DNA of 64,000 bases, from contig DKWV01000053.1 in assembly GCA_002491905.1 (NCBI GenBank), forward strand, positions 62,001-126,000, in the 5' to 3' direction. Under the pieces are notes generated by a model. The model was given only the letters and a program-made list of their open reading frames with translations. It was not told where the DNA came from and did no database searches. Numbering within the stretch: position 1 is the stretch's first letter; each line of letters opens with the position of its first letter. This stretch comes from Lachnospiraceae bacterium UBA7143. Its GTDB lineage: Bacteria > Bacillota > Clostridia > Lachnospirales > Lachnospiraceae. The translations under genes and the position numbers were made by a program. Shown one piece after another: positions 27,792-36,930 of the stretch.

Positions 27792-28482
27792 TTTCTTTCC
27801 TCCATTTGTACCCGAATCCCCGCACCGTCAGCAGATGTTTGGGATTGGAAGGGTCTTCCTCGATTTTCTCCCGCAGCCTGCGGATATAGACGGACAGCGT
27901 ATTGTCATCCACGAAATTACCGCAGCCGTCCCACAGCGCATCCAGAATGGTATTTCTAAGAACCGTCTGCCCCTCATTCCGAACAAGCAGGCAGAGCAGA
28001 CGGTACTCCGCGCCAGTCAGACCAAGTGGCTCATTGTTTAAAAATGCACCTCCTCCAAGCAGATCGATGGATAATGCCCCGGAAGAAAGCGTCTTCGTCC
28101 CGCCCGCCTCACCGATCCCGCTCCGCCGCAGCAGCACACGGATTCTAGCGCACAATTCCCCAAGCTTAAAAGGCTTAGTGATATAATCGTCTGCCCCACT
28201 GTCCAGTCCCCGGATCACATTGACCTCCTCATCCATCGCGGTCAGGAAAATAATAGGCACCTGATTGCCCCGCTCCCGCACGAAACGGCACACATCCATA
28301 CCATTCCCGTCAGGCAGGGTGACGTCCAACAGCAGAAGGCTGTAGTCCCCCGTTTCCAGACAGGCATGCGCCTTCTGAACCGTCTGTGCCACGTCTACGA
28401 CATACCCTTCCCTGCCCAGTGAATACGTCAGCCCGTCAATTAAATCCGCATCGTCTTCCAGTAAAAGTATGGTGTGCTCCAC
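27784..28482 (-). CDS. OmpR/PhoB-family response regulator
   Basis: A 232-residue protein. The receiver domain has acidic pocket EDD near residues 8-11, phospho-acceptor D in LLLLDVTLPDGNG (about 53) and K in DYITKPFKLGEL. The winged-helix effector domain ends LRKKIEEDPSNPKH-like and VRGFGYKW. It heads the operon with the 68-residue protein, kinase and ABC transporter. Confidence 0.93.
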   Translation of the reverse strand: MEHTILLLEDDADLIDGLTYSLGREGYVVDVAQTVQKAHACLETGDYSLLLLDVTLPDGNGMDVCRFVRERGNQVPIIFLTAMDEEVNVIRGLDSGADDYITKPFKLGELCARIRVLLRRSGIGEAGGTKTLSSGALSIDLLGGGAFLNNEPLGLTGAEYRLLCLLVRNEGQTVLRNTILDALWDGCGNFVDDNTLSVYIRRLREKIEEDPSNPKHLLTVRGFGYKWRKENE

Positions 28483-28587
28483 AGCCGCTCTCTCCTTTTT
28501 TATGATTCCGTCACCCTTTCATATTGCTCCCAAACATATCCCCTTGTCAATCGCCGCAGTTTCTTATTTCCCAAAACTTAAGATAAC

Positions 28588-28620
28588 AGGAGAGCGCCCG
28601 TTAAATCCGGCAGCTCTCCT
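28588..28620 (-). terminator. Hairpin after the coiled-coil protein gene
   Basis: AGGAGAGC (28588-28595) pairs with GCTCTCCT (28613-28620). On the minus strand it is followed by TGTTATCTTAAGTTTT. It lies 32 bases after the stop at 28652. Confidence 0.6.
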
Positions 28621-28651
28621 GTCCCGTACAAGATGGCACTGTCATTCACAC

Positions 28652-29119
28652 TTACTTGTCCGTAAATGTACTGTGCTGTCTCCTGTATGTGTCGTTGTCC
28701 TTCTGGTCCAGCTCCCGCTCTACCTGCGCCAGTTTACTCTCCAGCTCCTTGGTTTTCTTTTCATCCCCGGAAACTGTTTTAAGCTGCTGCTCCAGCTGTT
28801 TCTTCCTCTCCTTCAATTCACGGATTTCCCGGTCAACCTTATCCGTATTTCCGACGCACTTCTCCTCGGTCTTTTTCGGATCATTAAAATAAACCTTTTT
28901 ATTGCCGTTTTCGTCCTGCCCCACACGGTACAGGCCGTTCGGTTTCTCACCCGTCTTTTCGCTGCTGATGTACTCGTCATGCTGCACAGGCTTCCGTTCC
29001 GATGCCTTCTCTTCGCTGCGTAGGTTTTCGGCTTTCTTAATTTCCTCCCGCTCCGCCTGCAGTCGATCCGCATAATCGGTCTTGTAGGTACTGTTGTTCA
29101 CACTGATTTCCATTGCCAT
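28652..29119 (-). CDS. Charged coiled-coil hypothetical protein
   Basis: A 155-residue, highly charged protein. Residues about 20-60 and 90-145 are Lys/Glu-rich with heptad character (REIRELKERKKQLEQQLK). A central GLYRVGQDENGNKKVYFND stretch may be a small beta motif. No family was recognised. The start at 29119 follows ACAGGAGGATG; a longer frame to 29233 lacks a ribosome site. Confidence 0.65.
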   Translation of the reverse strand: MAMEISVNNSTYKTDYADRLQAEREEIKKAENLRSEEKASERKPVQHDEYISSEKTGEKPNGLYRVGQDENGNKKVYFNDPKKTEEKCVGNTDKVDREIRELKERKKQLEQQLKTVSGDEKKTKELESKLAQVERELDQKDNDTYRRQHSTFTDK

Positions 29120-29242
29120 ATGCTCATCCTCCTGTTTCCCCGCAGAATGTCTGCAGAAATTCAAATTTTCTCGGAGAATGCCGGTTTCAGGCATTCTCAT
29201 AAATTCTTTTACTCTATTCATTTCGGCATTCAAAATAGGGAT

Positions 29243-30562
29243 TTAACCGATTTGTTGCGGGATGCTTTCTGCATGCCGTGGAATGACAAGCAGCACGCTT
29301 AAGATAAAGGATCCGTCCTGTGTTTTTACGCTCATTGCCCCCTGGTATTTTTCCGCCACCGCCTTAATATTTGACAGGCCCGTCCCCCTCTCGGCAGTTC
29401 CTTTTCCCCGAAAACCATTCTCTACTTCCAATAAAATAAAATCACCCTGGATACGTCCCGACACACGGATATACTTTCCCTCACTGCCGTTTATATCCCT
29501 GCAGGCACGGATGGCATTGTCCAGTGCATTTGACAGGATAATACAGAAATCGATATCTCGTACCGGGCAGGGATAGGGCAGGCGCAGGGAACACTCGACG
29601 TCAATCCCCATGCTTTTTGCAATCCCTAATTTATTTCCCACCAGAATATCCGCCACTGGGTTGCCTGTGCTGCACGGAAAGGAAAGCTCCTCCGCCATAT
29701 CAGCCATATCGCCGATATAGACAAGCGCCTCTTTCGGTTTCTCATTCTGCAAAAGCTCCTTCACCACCGTGATATGATTTTTAATATCGTGCCGGAAAGA
29801 TTTTGTCTTTTCATAACGTGCCCGCGCCTCCTCCACATACTGGTTCAGGGATGCCTCCTCCTGCTCCAGCAATGACAGCTCCATACGCAAGCGAAAATTC
29901 TGGAGCAGTTTTTTGTACGCAAACATCAGGCAGAACAGACTTGCCATGCCGAAAAGCTGTATCACCAGCATATGATAATGATTGACCGATATGCCGCTGC
30001 CTCCGGCATTTTTGAGCACAATATTTCCATAAAGGATAGAACTGATATATTCATCCATGAAGAAAATCATTAAAATCGGAATCAAAATTATAAAAAGATA
30101 TTGTTTCTCTACCGTTTCATAATAGGAAAAATAGCGATACGCCGTGCGATAGCAAAAGACAGCCAGCACCAATGACATGCTTCCCATCAAAATGGATATC
30201 ACGGCAGCAGCGTTCCGATGCACAAGATCTGCCCACGGCTGCAGAATGCCCGACACAGAATTGACAATCCCCAAACTGAGCTCCGTAATCTCCACGGTCA
30301 GCGCCGCATATAAAATAACCGATTCCCAACCGGCGCGGCATATCACAAGCCCAGCCGCTATAAGAAACAGCGTGTACACCAGATATGCATCGATACTCCC
30401 CGCAGGCGCCACATGCACCAAAACAACGCCAAGTGCCGCAAACAGCGGATAGGAATACCGTTTCCCTTTCTTTTTCAAGAATTTGCCAAAAAAATAGAAG
30501 CCCATGAGCATCTGGATACTACTTACGATATATCTGTTAAAAAAAACGATATAAGCCTCCAT
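29243..30562 (-). CDS. AgrC-like sensor kinase (GHKL ATPase)
   Basis: A 439-residue protein. About six membrane segments occupy residues 1-195, then a linker helix. The H-box-like SFRHDIKNHITVVKEL holds the phospho-acceptor His. The GHKL ATPase domain has ILSNALDNAIRACR and GTGLSNIKAVAEKYQG. It is typical of peptide-pheromone or cell-density sensors paired with LytTR regulators. It starts 1 base after the regulator stop. No signal-peptide gene (AgrD-like) was found nearby. Confidence 0.9.
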   Translation of the reverse strand: MEAYIVFFNRYIVSSIQMLMGFYFFGKFLKKKGKRYSYPLFAALGVVLVHVAPAGSIDAYLVYTLFLIAAGLVICRAGWESVILYAALTVEITELSLGIVNSVSGILQPWADLVHRNAAAVISILMGSMSLVLAVFCYRTAYRYFSYYETVEKQYLFIILIPILMIFFMDEYISSILYGNIVLKNAGGSGISVNHYHMLVIQLFGMASLFCLMFAYKKLLQNFRLRMELSLLEQEEASLNQYVEEARARYEKTKSFRHDIKNHITVVKELLQNEKPKEALVYIGDMADMAEELSFPCSTGNPVADILVGNKLGIAKSMGIDVECSLRLPYPCPVRDIDFCIILSNALDNAIRACRDINGSEGKYIRVSGRIQGDFILLEVENGFRGKGTAERGTGLSNIKAVAEKYQGAMSVKTQDGSFILSVLLVIPRHAESIPQQIG

Positions 30563-30563
30563 C

Positions 30564-31274
30564 TCACAATCTCCATTCCTTCATATACTGCAGAACCACC
30601 TCGGAAAACGCCTTGCCGCGCAGTCGTGAAATGGGGATTTCTTTTCCATTCTCCATATATGCCACGCCGTTTTTGTAACTTTTCAGATATTTCAGATTAA
30701 TCAGATAGCTCCTGTGGCAGCGAAAAAAGCGGCTGTCCAGCCTGGCTTCCAGATTTTCAATCCTGTCATAAAAATCCACCACATCCGCGGACGCCAGATG
30801 CAGATACACCTTCCTGTCGATAATCTCACAAAAGACAATTTCGTCAAAGGAAATGATACTCCTTTCATACCCCTTTTGCACAAGCAGCTTTTCCTCATTG
30901 ACATTTTTCATGGAAGCAAACAGTCGCTCCATCGTTCTTTTAAACTTCTTCTCCTCAATCGGTTTCACCAGATAATCGTACGCCTGCACTTCAAAAGACT
31001 GGAACACCATCTCTTCTAAAATGGTTATAAAGATGATATATCCCCCAAAGTTTCGGCTGCGCAGTTCTTTCGCAGCCTCCATGCCATCCATCCCGTTCAT
31101 CTGAATATCGAGAAAAAGAATGTCTATGCTCTTGTCGTATTTTAATAAATCCTCTCCGTTGGAAAAGCAGACAACGGATGCCTCCGTATTTTTTCCGCGA
31201 AAAAATTCGGACACCAGTTTTTTTATTTGATCCGTTAAATATTTCTCGTCGTCGCAGACCGCAACCGTAATCAT
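30564..31274 (-). CDS. LytTR-family response regulator (AgrA-like)
   Basis: A 236-residue protein. The receiver has CDDEKYL near residue 8, phospho-acceptor D in ILFLDIQMNGMDG (about 58) and the lysine in DYLVKPIEEKKF. The LytTR DNA-binding domain (about 130-236) has FFRCHRSYLINLKYL and IPISRLRGKAF. It is the first gene of a two-gene operon with the sensor kinase. Targets are unknown. Confidence 0.92.
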   Translation of the reverse strand: MITVAVCDDEKYLTDQIKKLVSEFFRGKNTEASVVCFSNGEDLLKYDKSIDILFLDIQMNGMDGMEAAKELRSRNFGGYIIFITILEEMVFQSFEVQAYDYLVKPIEEKKFKRTMERLFASMKNVNEEKLLVQKGYERSIISFDEIVFCEIIDRKVYLHLASADVVDFYDRIENLEARLDSRFFRCHRSYLINLKYLKSYKNGVAYMENGKEIPISRLRGKAFSEVVLQYMKEWRL

Positions 31275-31394
31275 CCGACCGCCTCCTTAAAGCTGGTATT
31301 ATATCATGTTCTTTCAGGGGAGACAATATAAGTGCGGTGGAATGTGGCGGAGGTGATGTGAAATGTTGATGTTGTGCAAAAGATCCCCACAAGT

Positions 31395-31430
31395 AAGGGG
31401 CAGAGCCCCAAAATTCGGCATCTGCCCCTT
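31395..31430. terminator. Ten-bp hairpin between LytTR operon and ParE-type toxin gene
   Basis: AAGGGGCAGA (31395-31404) pairs with TCTGCCCCTT (31421-31430). It lies 50 bases after the toxin stop on the minus strand. The U-tract is poor. Confidence 0.45.
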
Positions 31431-31480
31431 ATATAACTAAATTATATCAATATATACAAGTCTGGCATATTCATTCTAAT

Positions 31481-31777
31481 TTAAAATATCTTGGTAATAT
31501 CCTGATACCGATTCACCACCCGGTAAATTTCAACATATTCATTCCCTATCTTATACAGCACAACATAATTCCCACAAATCACATATTTATAATCTGTCCG
31601 AAAGCTGACCCTCTGTGCAAGATCAGCTCCCATATATGGGAATTGCTGTATATTCTCAATTCGAGCATATATCTCCTGGATGGTCTTTACTGCCATTTCT
31701 TCATTATCTTCAGCAATATACTCTTTAATACTCTTCAAGTCCTCCGCCACAATAGGATTAATCCGCAATTTCATCAT
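31481..31777 (-). CDS. RelE/ParE-type toxin
   Basis: A 98-residue protein with the ParE/RelE fold pattern: MKLRINPIVAEDLKSIKEYI helix pair, then GADLAQRVSFRTDYKYVICG and YVVLYKIGNEYVEIYRVVNR strands. Such toxins act on gyrase or mRNA. It starts 3 bases after the antitoxin stop in the usual antitoxin-toxin order. Confidence 0.88.
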   Translation of the reverse strand: MMKLRINPIVAEDLKSIKEYIAEDNEEMAVKTIQEIYARIENIQQFPYMGADLAQRVSFRTDYKYVICGNYVVLYKIGNEYVEIYRVVNRYQDITKIF

Positions 31778-31780
31778 AGG

Positions 31781-32029
31781 CTATACCCCGACAGATCTTT
31801 TCAATTCATCCAGACTCATCCATGCGCTCTCGTCTTTCACTGCATCCTCTGCTTCCCTCAGCTTCATCAACAGCTTTTTCTCCGCCTTCTCCCGCTCATA
31901 GTCCTCGATATCCATAACCACAAACTTACCTCTGCCGTTTTTGGTCAAAAACACAGGTTCTCCAATCTGACAGTTTTTGAGTACCTCATTATAGTTTCTT
32001 AAATCTGATACAGGTAATATATTTGGCAT
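31781..32029 (-). CDS. Phd/YefM-type antitoxin
   Basis: An 82-residue protein beginning MPNILPVSDLRNYNEVLKNC, with the Phd/YefM DNA-binding core (GEPVFLTKNGRGKFVVMDIED) and a C-terminal helix that would cover the toxin. The start at 32029 follows AAAGGAAG. The upstream region has TATAAT on the minus strand (about 32085-32090) and an inverted repeat GTAAAATTTTAC (32110-32121) that may be part of its autoregulation. Confidence 0.87.
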   Translation of the reverse strand: MPNILPVSDLRNYNEVLKNCQIGEPVFLTKNGRGKFVVMDIEDYEREKAEKKLLMKLREAEDAVKDESAWMSLDELKRSVGV

Positions 32030-32134
32030 CAAATCATCTTCCTTTCCCAACTAAATATCTTTCTTTCACTTACAGCTATATTATACCCATTATCGCTGTA
32101 AGATTCAACGTAAAATTTTACAGCAGCGTTTTAT

Positions 32135-32606
32135 TCAATTTATCTCCCTCCAATGCTGCAGATGAATACCAATATGTCCTATCCCCAAAATAGCGCTTGC
32201 CAACAGCATCCATATGACTTTTCCATAGATACCAAGCAGAAAAAAGGCGGCTACAGGCAGCGTGGCCCCAGCCACCGGAATGCCGAAAAGGCTGCTGTAA
32301 AAATCAGTTAATCTGCGCTCGCTCCTAAAGTACCGCACCCACCAGATTTCATACATGACCATCAGGACAAATGCCGCCACAAGCCACCACGACCAATTTG
32401 ACCACCCCTGCAAATTGAAATCAGAAAAAAATAAGAGCGCAGCAGGTAGCCAACGCTTCCCCTGCCCGCTCCAACGCCACCAAAAACCTGTTTTCCTGTT
32501 CCGCGCTGTAACCCTGCGGCTGTTTTTTTGTCCATAACAGATTCGGGACCATCAGCATAATCAAAAATAGCAGTCCTACATAGGAAAATCCAAAATGTCC
32601 AAGCAC
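32135..32606 (-). pseudogene. Four-helix membrane protein split by a frameshift at a T7 run
   Basis: A GTG at 32606 (preceded by GGGGAGAA) opens a frame reading MLGHFGFSYVGLLFLIMLMV that stops at 32421. The remaining protein (WSNWSWWLVAAFVLMVMYEI to the stop at 32135) continues in another frame. The switch occurs at seven T on the minus strand (32425-32431); dropping one T fuses both into a single protein of about 155 residues with four membrane segments. A true frameshift, slippage or sequencing error are all possible. Function unknown. Confidence 0.7.
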
Positions 32607-32712
32607 GCCGTCTATTCTCCCCGTTTAATAATTCTTTCTCGCACCATTCCAGATAGGTGTGGTACGTTTTCCAATTCATTTTCTGGTCTATAAAAAAATA
32701 CCCTTTACCCAC

Positions 32713-32741
32713 TTGAAACTTTATCCGCATCACACTATAAT
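32713..32741 (+). promoter_or_regulatory. Promoter of the antisense antitoxin RNA
   Basis: -35 TTGAAA (32713-32718), a 17-base spacer, and consensus -10 TATAAT (32736-32741). No gene follows on the + strand; a terminator lies about 55 bases after the predicted start. Confidence 0.7.
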
Positions 32742-32747
32742 AAACAT

Positions 32748-32843
32748 GAAGAGGAGCAACCGCCCACAAAGTGGTTAACCTCCTTAGTTTGGCAAAAGCC
32801 TACCTCGATCGGTCAAGTACAAGGTAGGCTTATTTATTTTTGC
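32748..32843 (+). ncRNA. Predicted type I antitoxin RNA, antisense to the toxin mRNA 3' end
   Basis: About 95 nt from the TATAAT promoter to the hairpin AAGCCTACCT (32796-32805) / AGGTAGGCTT (32822-32831) and its T-rich tail. It is convergent with the small toxin gene and overlaps that gene's stop codon and 3' untranslated region. This is the arrangement of type I systems such as Fst/RNAII and TxpA/RatA. The hairpin has T-runs on both sides, so it can end both transcripts. Confidence 0.6.
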
Positions 32844-32929
32844 TTGATATTCCTATCTATGTAGGCAAGCAGTGCAATGAGGAACGAACCTCCCAAAAAT
32901 AACAGGCTTAATATTTCGTATATATCCAT
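32834..32929 (-). CDS. Putative holin-like toxin of a type I toxin-antitoxin system
   Basis: A 31-residue peptide, MDIYEILSLLFLGGSFLIAL then LAYIDRNIKQK. It has one membrane helix and a short charged tail, matching the family annotated as putative holin-like toxin in Firmicutes. The strong site GGGAGGTGG lies 6 bases before the ATG. Such peptides damage the membrane when their mRNA escapes an antisense RNA. Confidence 0.8.
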   Translation of the reverse strand: MDIYEILSLLFLGGSFLIALLAYIDRNIKQK

Positions 32930-33253
32930 CACACCACCTCCCCTCTTCTTCAAGTATGGGAGGCTATCACCAGCTTTAGCTTGGCTAAACTTGTATTCGA
33001 TTGCTTCTCATGTTGGTAATGTATCATAATTCATATGTCACGACAATCTAATTCTCTCTGAAATCTTTCTAACCTGTGTTATATTTTAACCCATCTTATA
33101 AAAATACACTTTAACTGAATATCTCTTGTGTATTATGCAAAAGAGTTTGTATATTGCTCGTGTATTATATGTATATTGCTTGTATATTATCTCCTTCTGT
33201 TGTGCATAACCATTCCATTTTGCTGTATTCTCATACATTTCTAAAAAGAAAGG

Positions 33254-33292
33254 AATCCCGCACATACACCGATTTCGGCTATATGCGGGATT
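33254..33292 (-). terminator. Terminator of the glutamate dehydrogenase gene
   Basis: AATCCCGCA (33254-33262) pairs with TGCGGGATT (33284-33292). On the minus strand it is followed by CCTTTCTTTTT. It lies 24 bases after the gdhA stop. Confidence 0.8.
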
Positions 33293-33315
33293 TCCCTTTT
33301 CCGTATAATTATACC

Positions 33316-34662
33316 TTAAACAATCCCCTGTGCCTTCATGGCCTCAGCAACCTTCAAGAAGCCCGCGATATTTGCGCCGGCCACATAATCGCCTTCCTTG
33401 CCGTACTTCTTGGAAGCCTCGTCCAGATTATGGAAGATATTCACCATAATACCCTGCAGTTTAGCATCTACCTCCTCAAACGTCCAGGAAAGTCTCTCGG
33501 AGTTCTGGCTCATCTCCAGTGCGGAAGTCGCCACGCCGCCCGCGTTTGAAGCCTTGCCCGGGCAGAACAGAACACCGTTCTTCTGCAGATATTCTGTCGC
33601 TTCCATAGTGGTAGGCATGTTTGCACCCTCTGCTACCGCAAAGCACCCGTTTGCCACAAGCATCTTCGCATCCTCCAAATCCAGTTCATTCTGGGTTGCG
33701 CAGGGAAGGGCGATATCGCACTTCACGCTCCATACGCCGTGCTCACCGTTCTTCTTCTCATGGTACTCTGCGTTAGGACGCTTTGCCGCATACTCCGTCA
33801 GACGGGCACGCTTCACTTCCTTCACTTCCTTCAAGGTCGCTACGTCGATACCGTCGGGATCATAAATCCAGCCCGTGGAATCGGAACAGGTCACAGGCTT
33901 GCCGCCAAGCTGCTGTGCCTTCTGAATCGCATAGATTGCCACATTGCCCGCGCCGGACACCGCGATCGTCTTGCCCTTGATGTCCTTGCCGTTGCACTTG
34001 AGCATCTCCTCGGTCAGATAAAGCAGACCATAGCCGGTCGCCTCTGTTCTCGCAAGGGAACCGCCGTAGGTGAGACCCTTACCGGTCAGCACGCCCTCAT
34101 AAAGATTGCGGATTCTCTTATACTGGCCGAACATATAGCCGATCTCACGGCCACCCACACCGATATCACCGGCGGGCACGTCAGTGTCTGCACCGATATG
34201 TTTGCAAAGCTCTGTCATAAAGCTCTGGCAGAACGCCATCACTTCCCTGTCGGATTTACCCTTGGGATCAAAATCGGAACCACCCTTGCCGCCGCCGATG
34301 GGCAGACCTGTCAGGGAATTCTTGAAAATCTGCTCAAAACCTAAAAATTTGATAATACCCAGATTTACGGAAGGATGGAATCTTAACCCTCCCTTATAAG
34401 GGCCAATCGCGCTGTTAAACTGCACGCGGAATCCATTGTTAACCTGCACCTGCCCCTTGTCATCCACCCAAGGAACACGGAACTGCACGATTCTCTCCGG
34501 AACTGTCAGGCGCTCCAAAAGCGCATCCTTTCTGTATGCCTCCTCATCCGCTTCGATCACAACACGAAGGGACTCCAGTACCTCCTTCACCGCCTGATGG
34601 AACTCGGGCTGAGCGGGGTTCTTCGCTACAACTAACTCGTAAACCTCATCAACATATGACAT
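33316..34662 (-). CDS. gdhA: NADP-type glutamate dehydrogenase
   Basis: A 448-residue protein, the usual length of the hexameric small enzyme. Visible motifs are PYKGGLRFHPSVN, the catalytic lysine region LPIGGGKGGSDFDPKGKSD, PAGDIGVGGREIGYM, and the dinucleotide-binding VSGAGNVAIYAIQ. It interconverts 2-oxoglutarate plus ammonia with glutamate. The start at 34662 follows AAGGAGG; a longer frame to 34734 has no ribosome site. Monocistronic with its own terminator. Confidence 0.95.
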   Translation of the reverse strand: MSYVDEVYELVVAKNPAQPEFHQAVKEVLESLRVVIEADEEAYRKDALLERLTVPERIVQFRVPWVDDKGQVQVNNGFRVQFNSAIGPYKGGLRFHPSVNLGIIKFLGFEQIFKNSLTGLPIGGGKGGSDFDPKGKSDREVMAFCQSFMTELCKHIGADTDVPAGDIGVGGREIGYMFGQYKRIRNLYEGVLTGKGLTYGGSLARTEATGYGLLYLTEEMLKCNGKDIKGKTIAVSGAGNVAIYAIQKAQQLGGKPVTCSDSTGWIYDPDGIDVATLKEVKEVKRARLTEYAAKRPNAEYHEKKNGEHGVWSVKCDIALPCATQNELDLEDAKMLVANGCFAVAEGANMPTTMEATEYLQKNGVLFCPGKASNAGGVATSALEMSQNSERLSWTFEEVDAKLQGIMVNIFHNLDEASKKYGKEGDYVAGANIAGFLKVAEAMKAQGIV

Positions 34663-34839
34663 TGCCTTATGTCCTCCTTCTTGCTTGTATACATTACCAC
34701 GTATCATTATAGTATGTCGAATGGAAATCCACAAGATAATTTAGCGAATTAAAGTGTAAAAATTTGCTCCTCATTTTTTAGATATATTGTACAATAATAC
34801 TAAAATACTTGTATACAAGTTACTTCTCTTATTGCGATT

Positions 34840-35271
34840 TCACAGATACTCCTTCAGACGCTCTATGCTTTTTTTCTCGAAATCCACCAGTTCCTTCGCC
34901 AGTTCTACAGTCGCGTCTGCGGCAAGGCCATTGTGCTTTAAACTCTTCCACATGCTGGTGATCCCTCTGTTACTCTCCTGGATCATCATTTCCGCCAGAT
35001 GTCCCGTACTGATATTGAAAGCGGTGTTCGCATGGATGCTTCCTTTCAGCATCATTTCCCCGATCTGGCTTGTGCGGTATCCCTCCCCGTCCTGCTGCAA
35101 AATCTGATCCAGCGCCCGGTTATGGATATCCGCATAGTGCAGGGATTGTCTGGACAGTGTTATAGAAAAGTCATCGTTCCCGATTTTGTCCAGAATCGTA
35201 TCAATTGCCGTCATACCCATCTGCGTACTTTTCTGTATTTCCCTCAAAACCATCTCGTCGTCATGTTTCAT
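34840..35271 (-). CDS. Helical hypothetical protein
   Basis: A 143-residue, mostly helical protein with several His/Met positions (MKHDDEMVLREIQKSTQMGM) and a ferritin-like amphipathic pattern. It resembles small uncharacterised proteins common in Lachnospiraceae. The strong site AAAGGAG precedes the start. No function can be assigned. Confidence 0.7.
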   Translation of the reverse strand: MKHDDEMVLREIQKSTQMGMTAIDTILDKIGNDDFSITLSRQSLHYADIHNRALDQILQQDGEGYRTSQIGEMMLKGSIHANTAFNISTGHLAEMMIQESNRGITSMWKSLKHNGLAADATVELAKELVDFEKKSIERLKEYL

Positions 35272-35331
35272 GGATTGTGGCTCCTTTCTTCTATACTCCT
35301 GCCAGCCGCTTCTGACTCTGCTGATGTGCGC

Positions 35332-35370
35332 AAAAAAAGACAGATAAGAGTAAACTCACTCCTATCTGTC
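35332..35370 (-). terminator. Strong terminator of the SH3-domain protein gene
   Basis: GACAGATA (35339-35346) pairs with TATCTGTC (35363-35370), extended by AGAGT/ACTCC partial pairing. On the minus strand TTTTTTT follows. It lies 35 bases after the stop at 35405. Confidence 0.85.
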
Positions 35371-35404
35371 CAGTCTTCCCGTTTTATTCAGCTTTAATCA
35401 GATG

Positions 35405-36694
35405 TTACTCCACAAAGTCCGACTTCACATAGGCGGTTTTTCCGTTGTACTTAATTTTCGTCCAACCGTCGGCCTGCTTCATAATCACATCCAGTTTTTC
35501 GCCCATGTAAGCCGTTGCTATCTTATCTGACGTCTCGCTTGCGCCGCTGCGGATTCTGACGTTTTCCTTCACTGTCACCGTGCCGGTTACCGTCGTAGAG
35601 TCCTCACTGTTATCGGCCTGCTCCTGGGTATCCTCCTCATCTTCCCCGGTCTGCTCCACATCGGACGCTGCCATCGTCTCGGAAGGCTCCAGATACTCGC
35701 TCTTGATATAAGCCTCACTGCCATCGTACTTAATTTTACTCCAGCCGTTGCCTTTCTCTTCCAGAAGCTCAAATTCATCTCCCACAGCCGCCTTGCCAAG
35801 CTTATCGGCCGTCTCGCTGTCGGAAGTCCTTATATTGACCACATCCGTTGTCTTTACCTTGGTAACGACCTCGGCAGGCGCTTCTTCCCCGGTTTCCTCA
35901 GGCGTTTCTTCCTCCGCCCCCTCTTCCGGCTCCTCGCTCTGCTCTGCGCGCGCCAGCGCCTCGCCTACGTTCTTCTCGATCTCCTGTCTCAGTTCCAGAA
36001 GAAAATCAGCCAGCTGCGGATCATCTACAACCATTTTGTTATAAGCTTCAGCCGCTTTGTTGTTCAGGTCAATCACATCACCCTGCAGCTGAATTTCCCG
36101 CATATAATGCAGCTCGTTATCACTTTCCTCGCCGTCCTCGTTGATGTATAGCTCGCCATCCTCGTTGGTACACACATAATATGTCCGCATTCCCGGAATC
36201 GGTTTGTCATAATCATGAAATTTTAATTCGGCGTAAACATAAGCGATATAAGTGCCTTCCTTCGGCCCGGTCTTGGTATAAACCTCCAAGGGCGGGTAGG
36301 CATCTATATATTTACTCGTCTCCGCCGCCCTCAGGATCTCCGTCGCGTCCATATAATAGACAAGCTTCTCCATCGTATCCGTGTCGCCTTCCACCATCGC
36401 CTTATAGTAGGTGTCAAACAACTCATTGATCCCAGGAACGGCATCTTTCTCTAACGGCACTTCCGGCACGGTGAGCGCCGCTCCGTCCTCATCTGTATTT
36501 TGTTCCGGCGCAACCACCGTTTCCTCCTGCTCCACCTTCCGCTTATTCGCCTGAACCGCTATCACGATCGTAAGTGCGACACATGCCACCAGTATAACAG
36601 GAAGAACAATTTTGGAGTATCGTATCAGCCAGTTCTTGAACGTTTCAAACCTGGCCTTCAGACCCTCCCATATGCTATTGTTTGTTGTATTCAT
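35405..36694 (-). CDS. Membrane-anchored protein with two SH3b domains
   Basis: A 429-residue protein. A single membrane helix lies at about residues 27-48 (IVLPVILVACVALTIVIAVQ), after a short cytoplasmic tail. An NTF2-like or helical region follows (about 85-240), then an acidic Glu-rich linker and two bacterial SH3 domains with the VNIRTSDSETADKLG and VRIRSGASETSDKIA motifs. It probably binds cell wall on the outer face. It resembles the zinc-ribbon/SH3 protein at 42089. Confidence 0.8.
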   Translation of the reverse strand: MNTTNNSIWEGLKARFETFKNWLIRYSKIVLPVILVACVALTIVIAVQANKRKVEQEETVVAPEQNTDEDGAALTVPEVPLEKDAVPGINELFDTYYKAMVEGDTDTMEKLVYYMDATEILRAAETSKYIDAYPPLEVYTKTGPKEGTYIAYVYAELKFHDYDKPIPGMRTYYVCTNEDGELYINEDGEESDNELHYMREIQLQGDVIDLNNKAAEAYNKMVVDDPQLADFLLELRQEIEKNVGEALARAEQSEEPEEGAEEETPEETGEEAPAEVVTKVKTTDVVNIRTSDSETADKLGKAAVGDEFELLEEKGNGWSKIKYDGSEAYIKSEYLEPSETMAASDVEQTGEDEEDTQEQADNSEDSTTVTGTVTVKENVRIRSGASETSDKIATAYMGEKLDVIMKQADGWTKIKYNGKTAYVKSDFVE

Positions 36695-36817
36695 GAAACT
36701 CCTCCATCCGCAGACCCGGAACCGTAGTCCCCCTCGTCACCCCGGAACGGAACTGGTATTGTATGGTAAATACACCGCATGATCCCCAACATAACCATAG
36801 GCATCAGCTAAGCCTCA

Positions 36818-36849
36818 GAGTTTCCGGGACAGTATCATCCCGGAAACTC
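36818..36849. terminator. Perfect 12-bp hairpin beside tRNA-Arg
   Basis: GAGTTTCCGGGA (36818-36829), an 8-base loop, and TCCCGGAAACTC (36838-36849). It lies 9 bases after the tRNA 3' end on the minus strand. It lacks a T-run but is the obvious candidate for ending the tRNA transcript. Confidence 0.5.
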
Positions 36850-36858
36850 ATAATTCTA

Positions 36859-36930
36859 TGCACCCGACAGGACTCGAACCTGCATCAAAGGCGTCGGAGG
36901 CCTACGTTTTATCCATTAGACTACGGGTGC
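36859..36930 (-). tRNA. tRNA-Arg (anticodon CCG)
   Basis: On the minus strand acceptor GCACCCG pairs with CGGGTGC. The D-arm (TCTAATGGATAAAACG), anticodon stem AGGC/GCCT with loop CTCCGAC, and T-arm with GGTTCGAGTCC are all present. The anticodon is CCG, reading CGG (Arg). The discriminator is A and no CCA is encoded. Confidence 0.92.
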
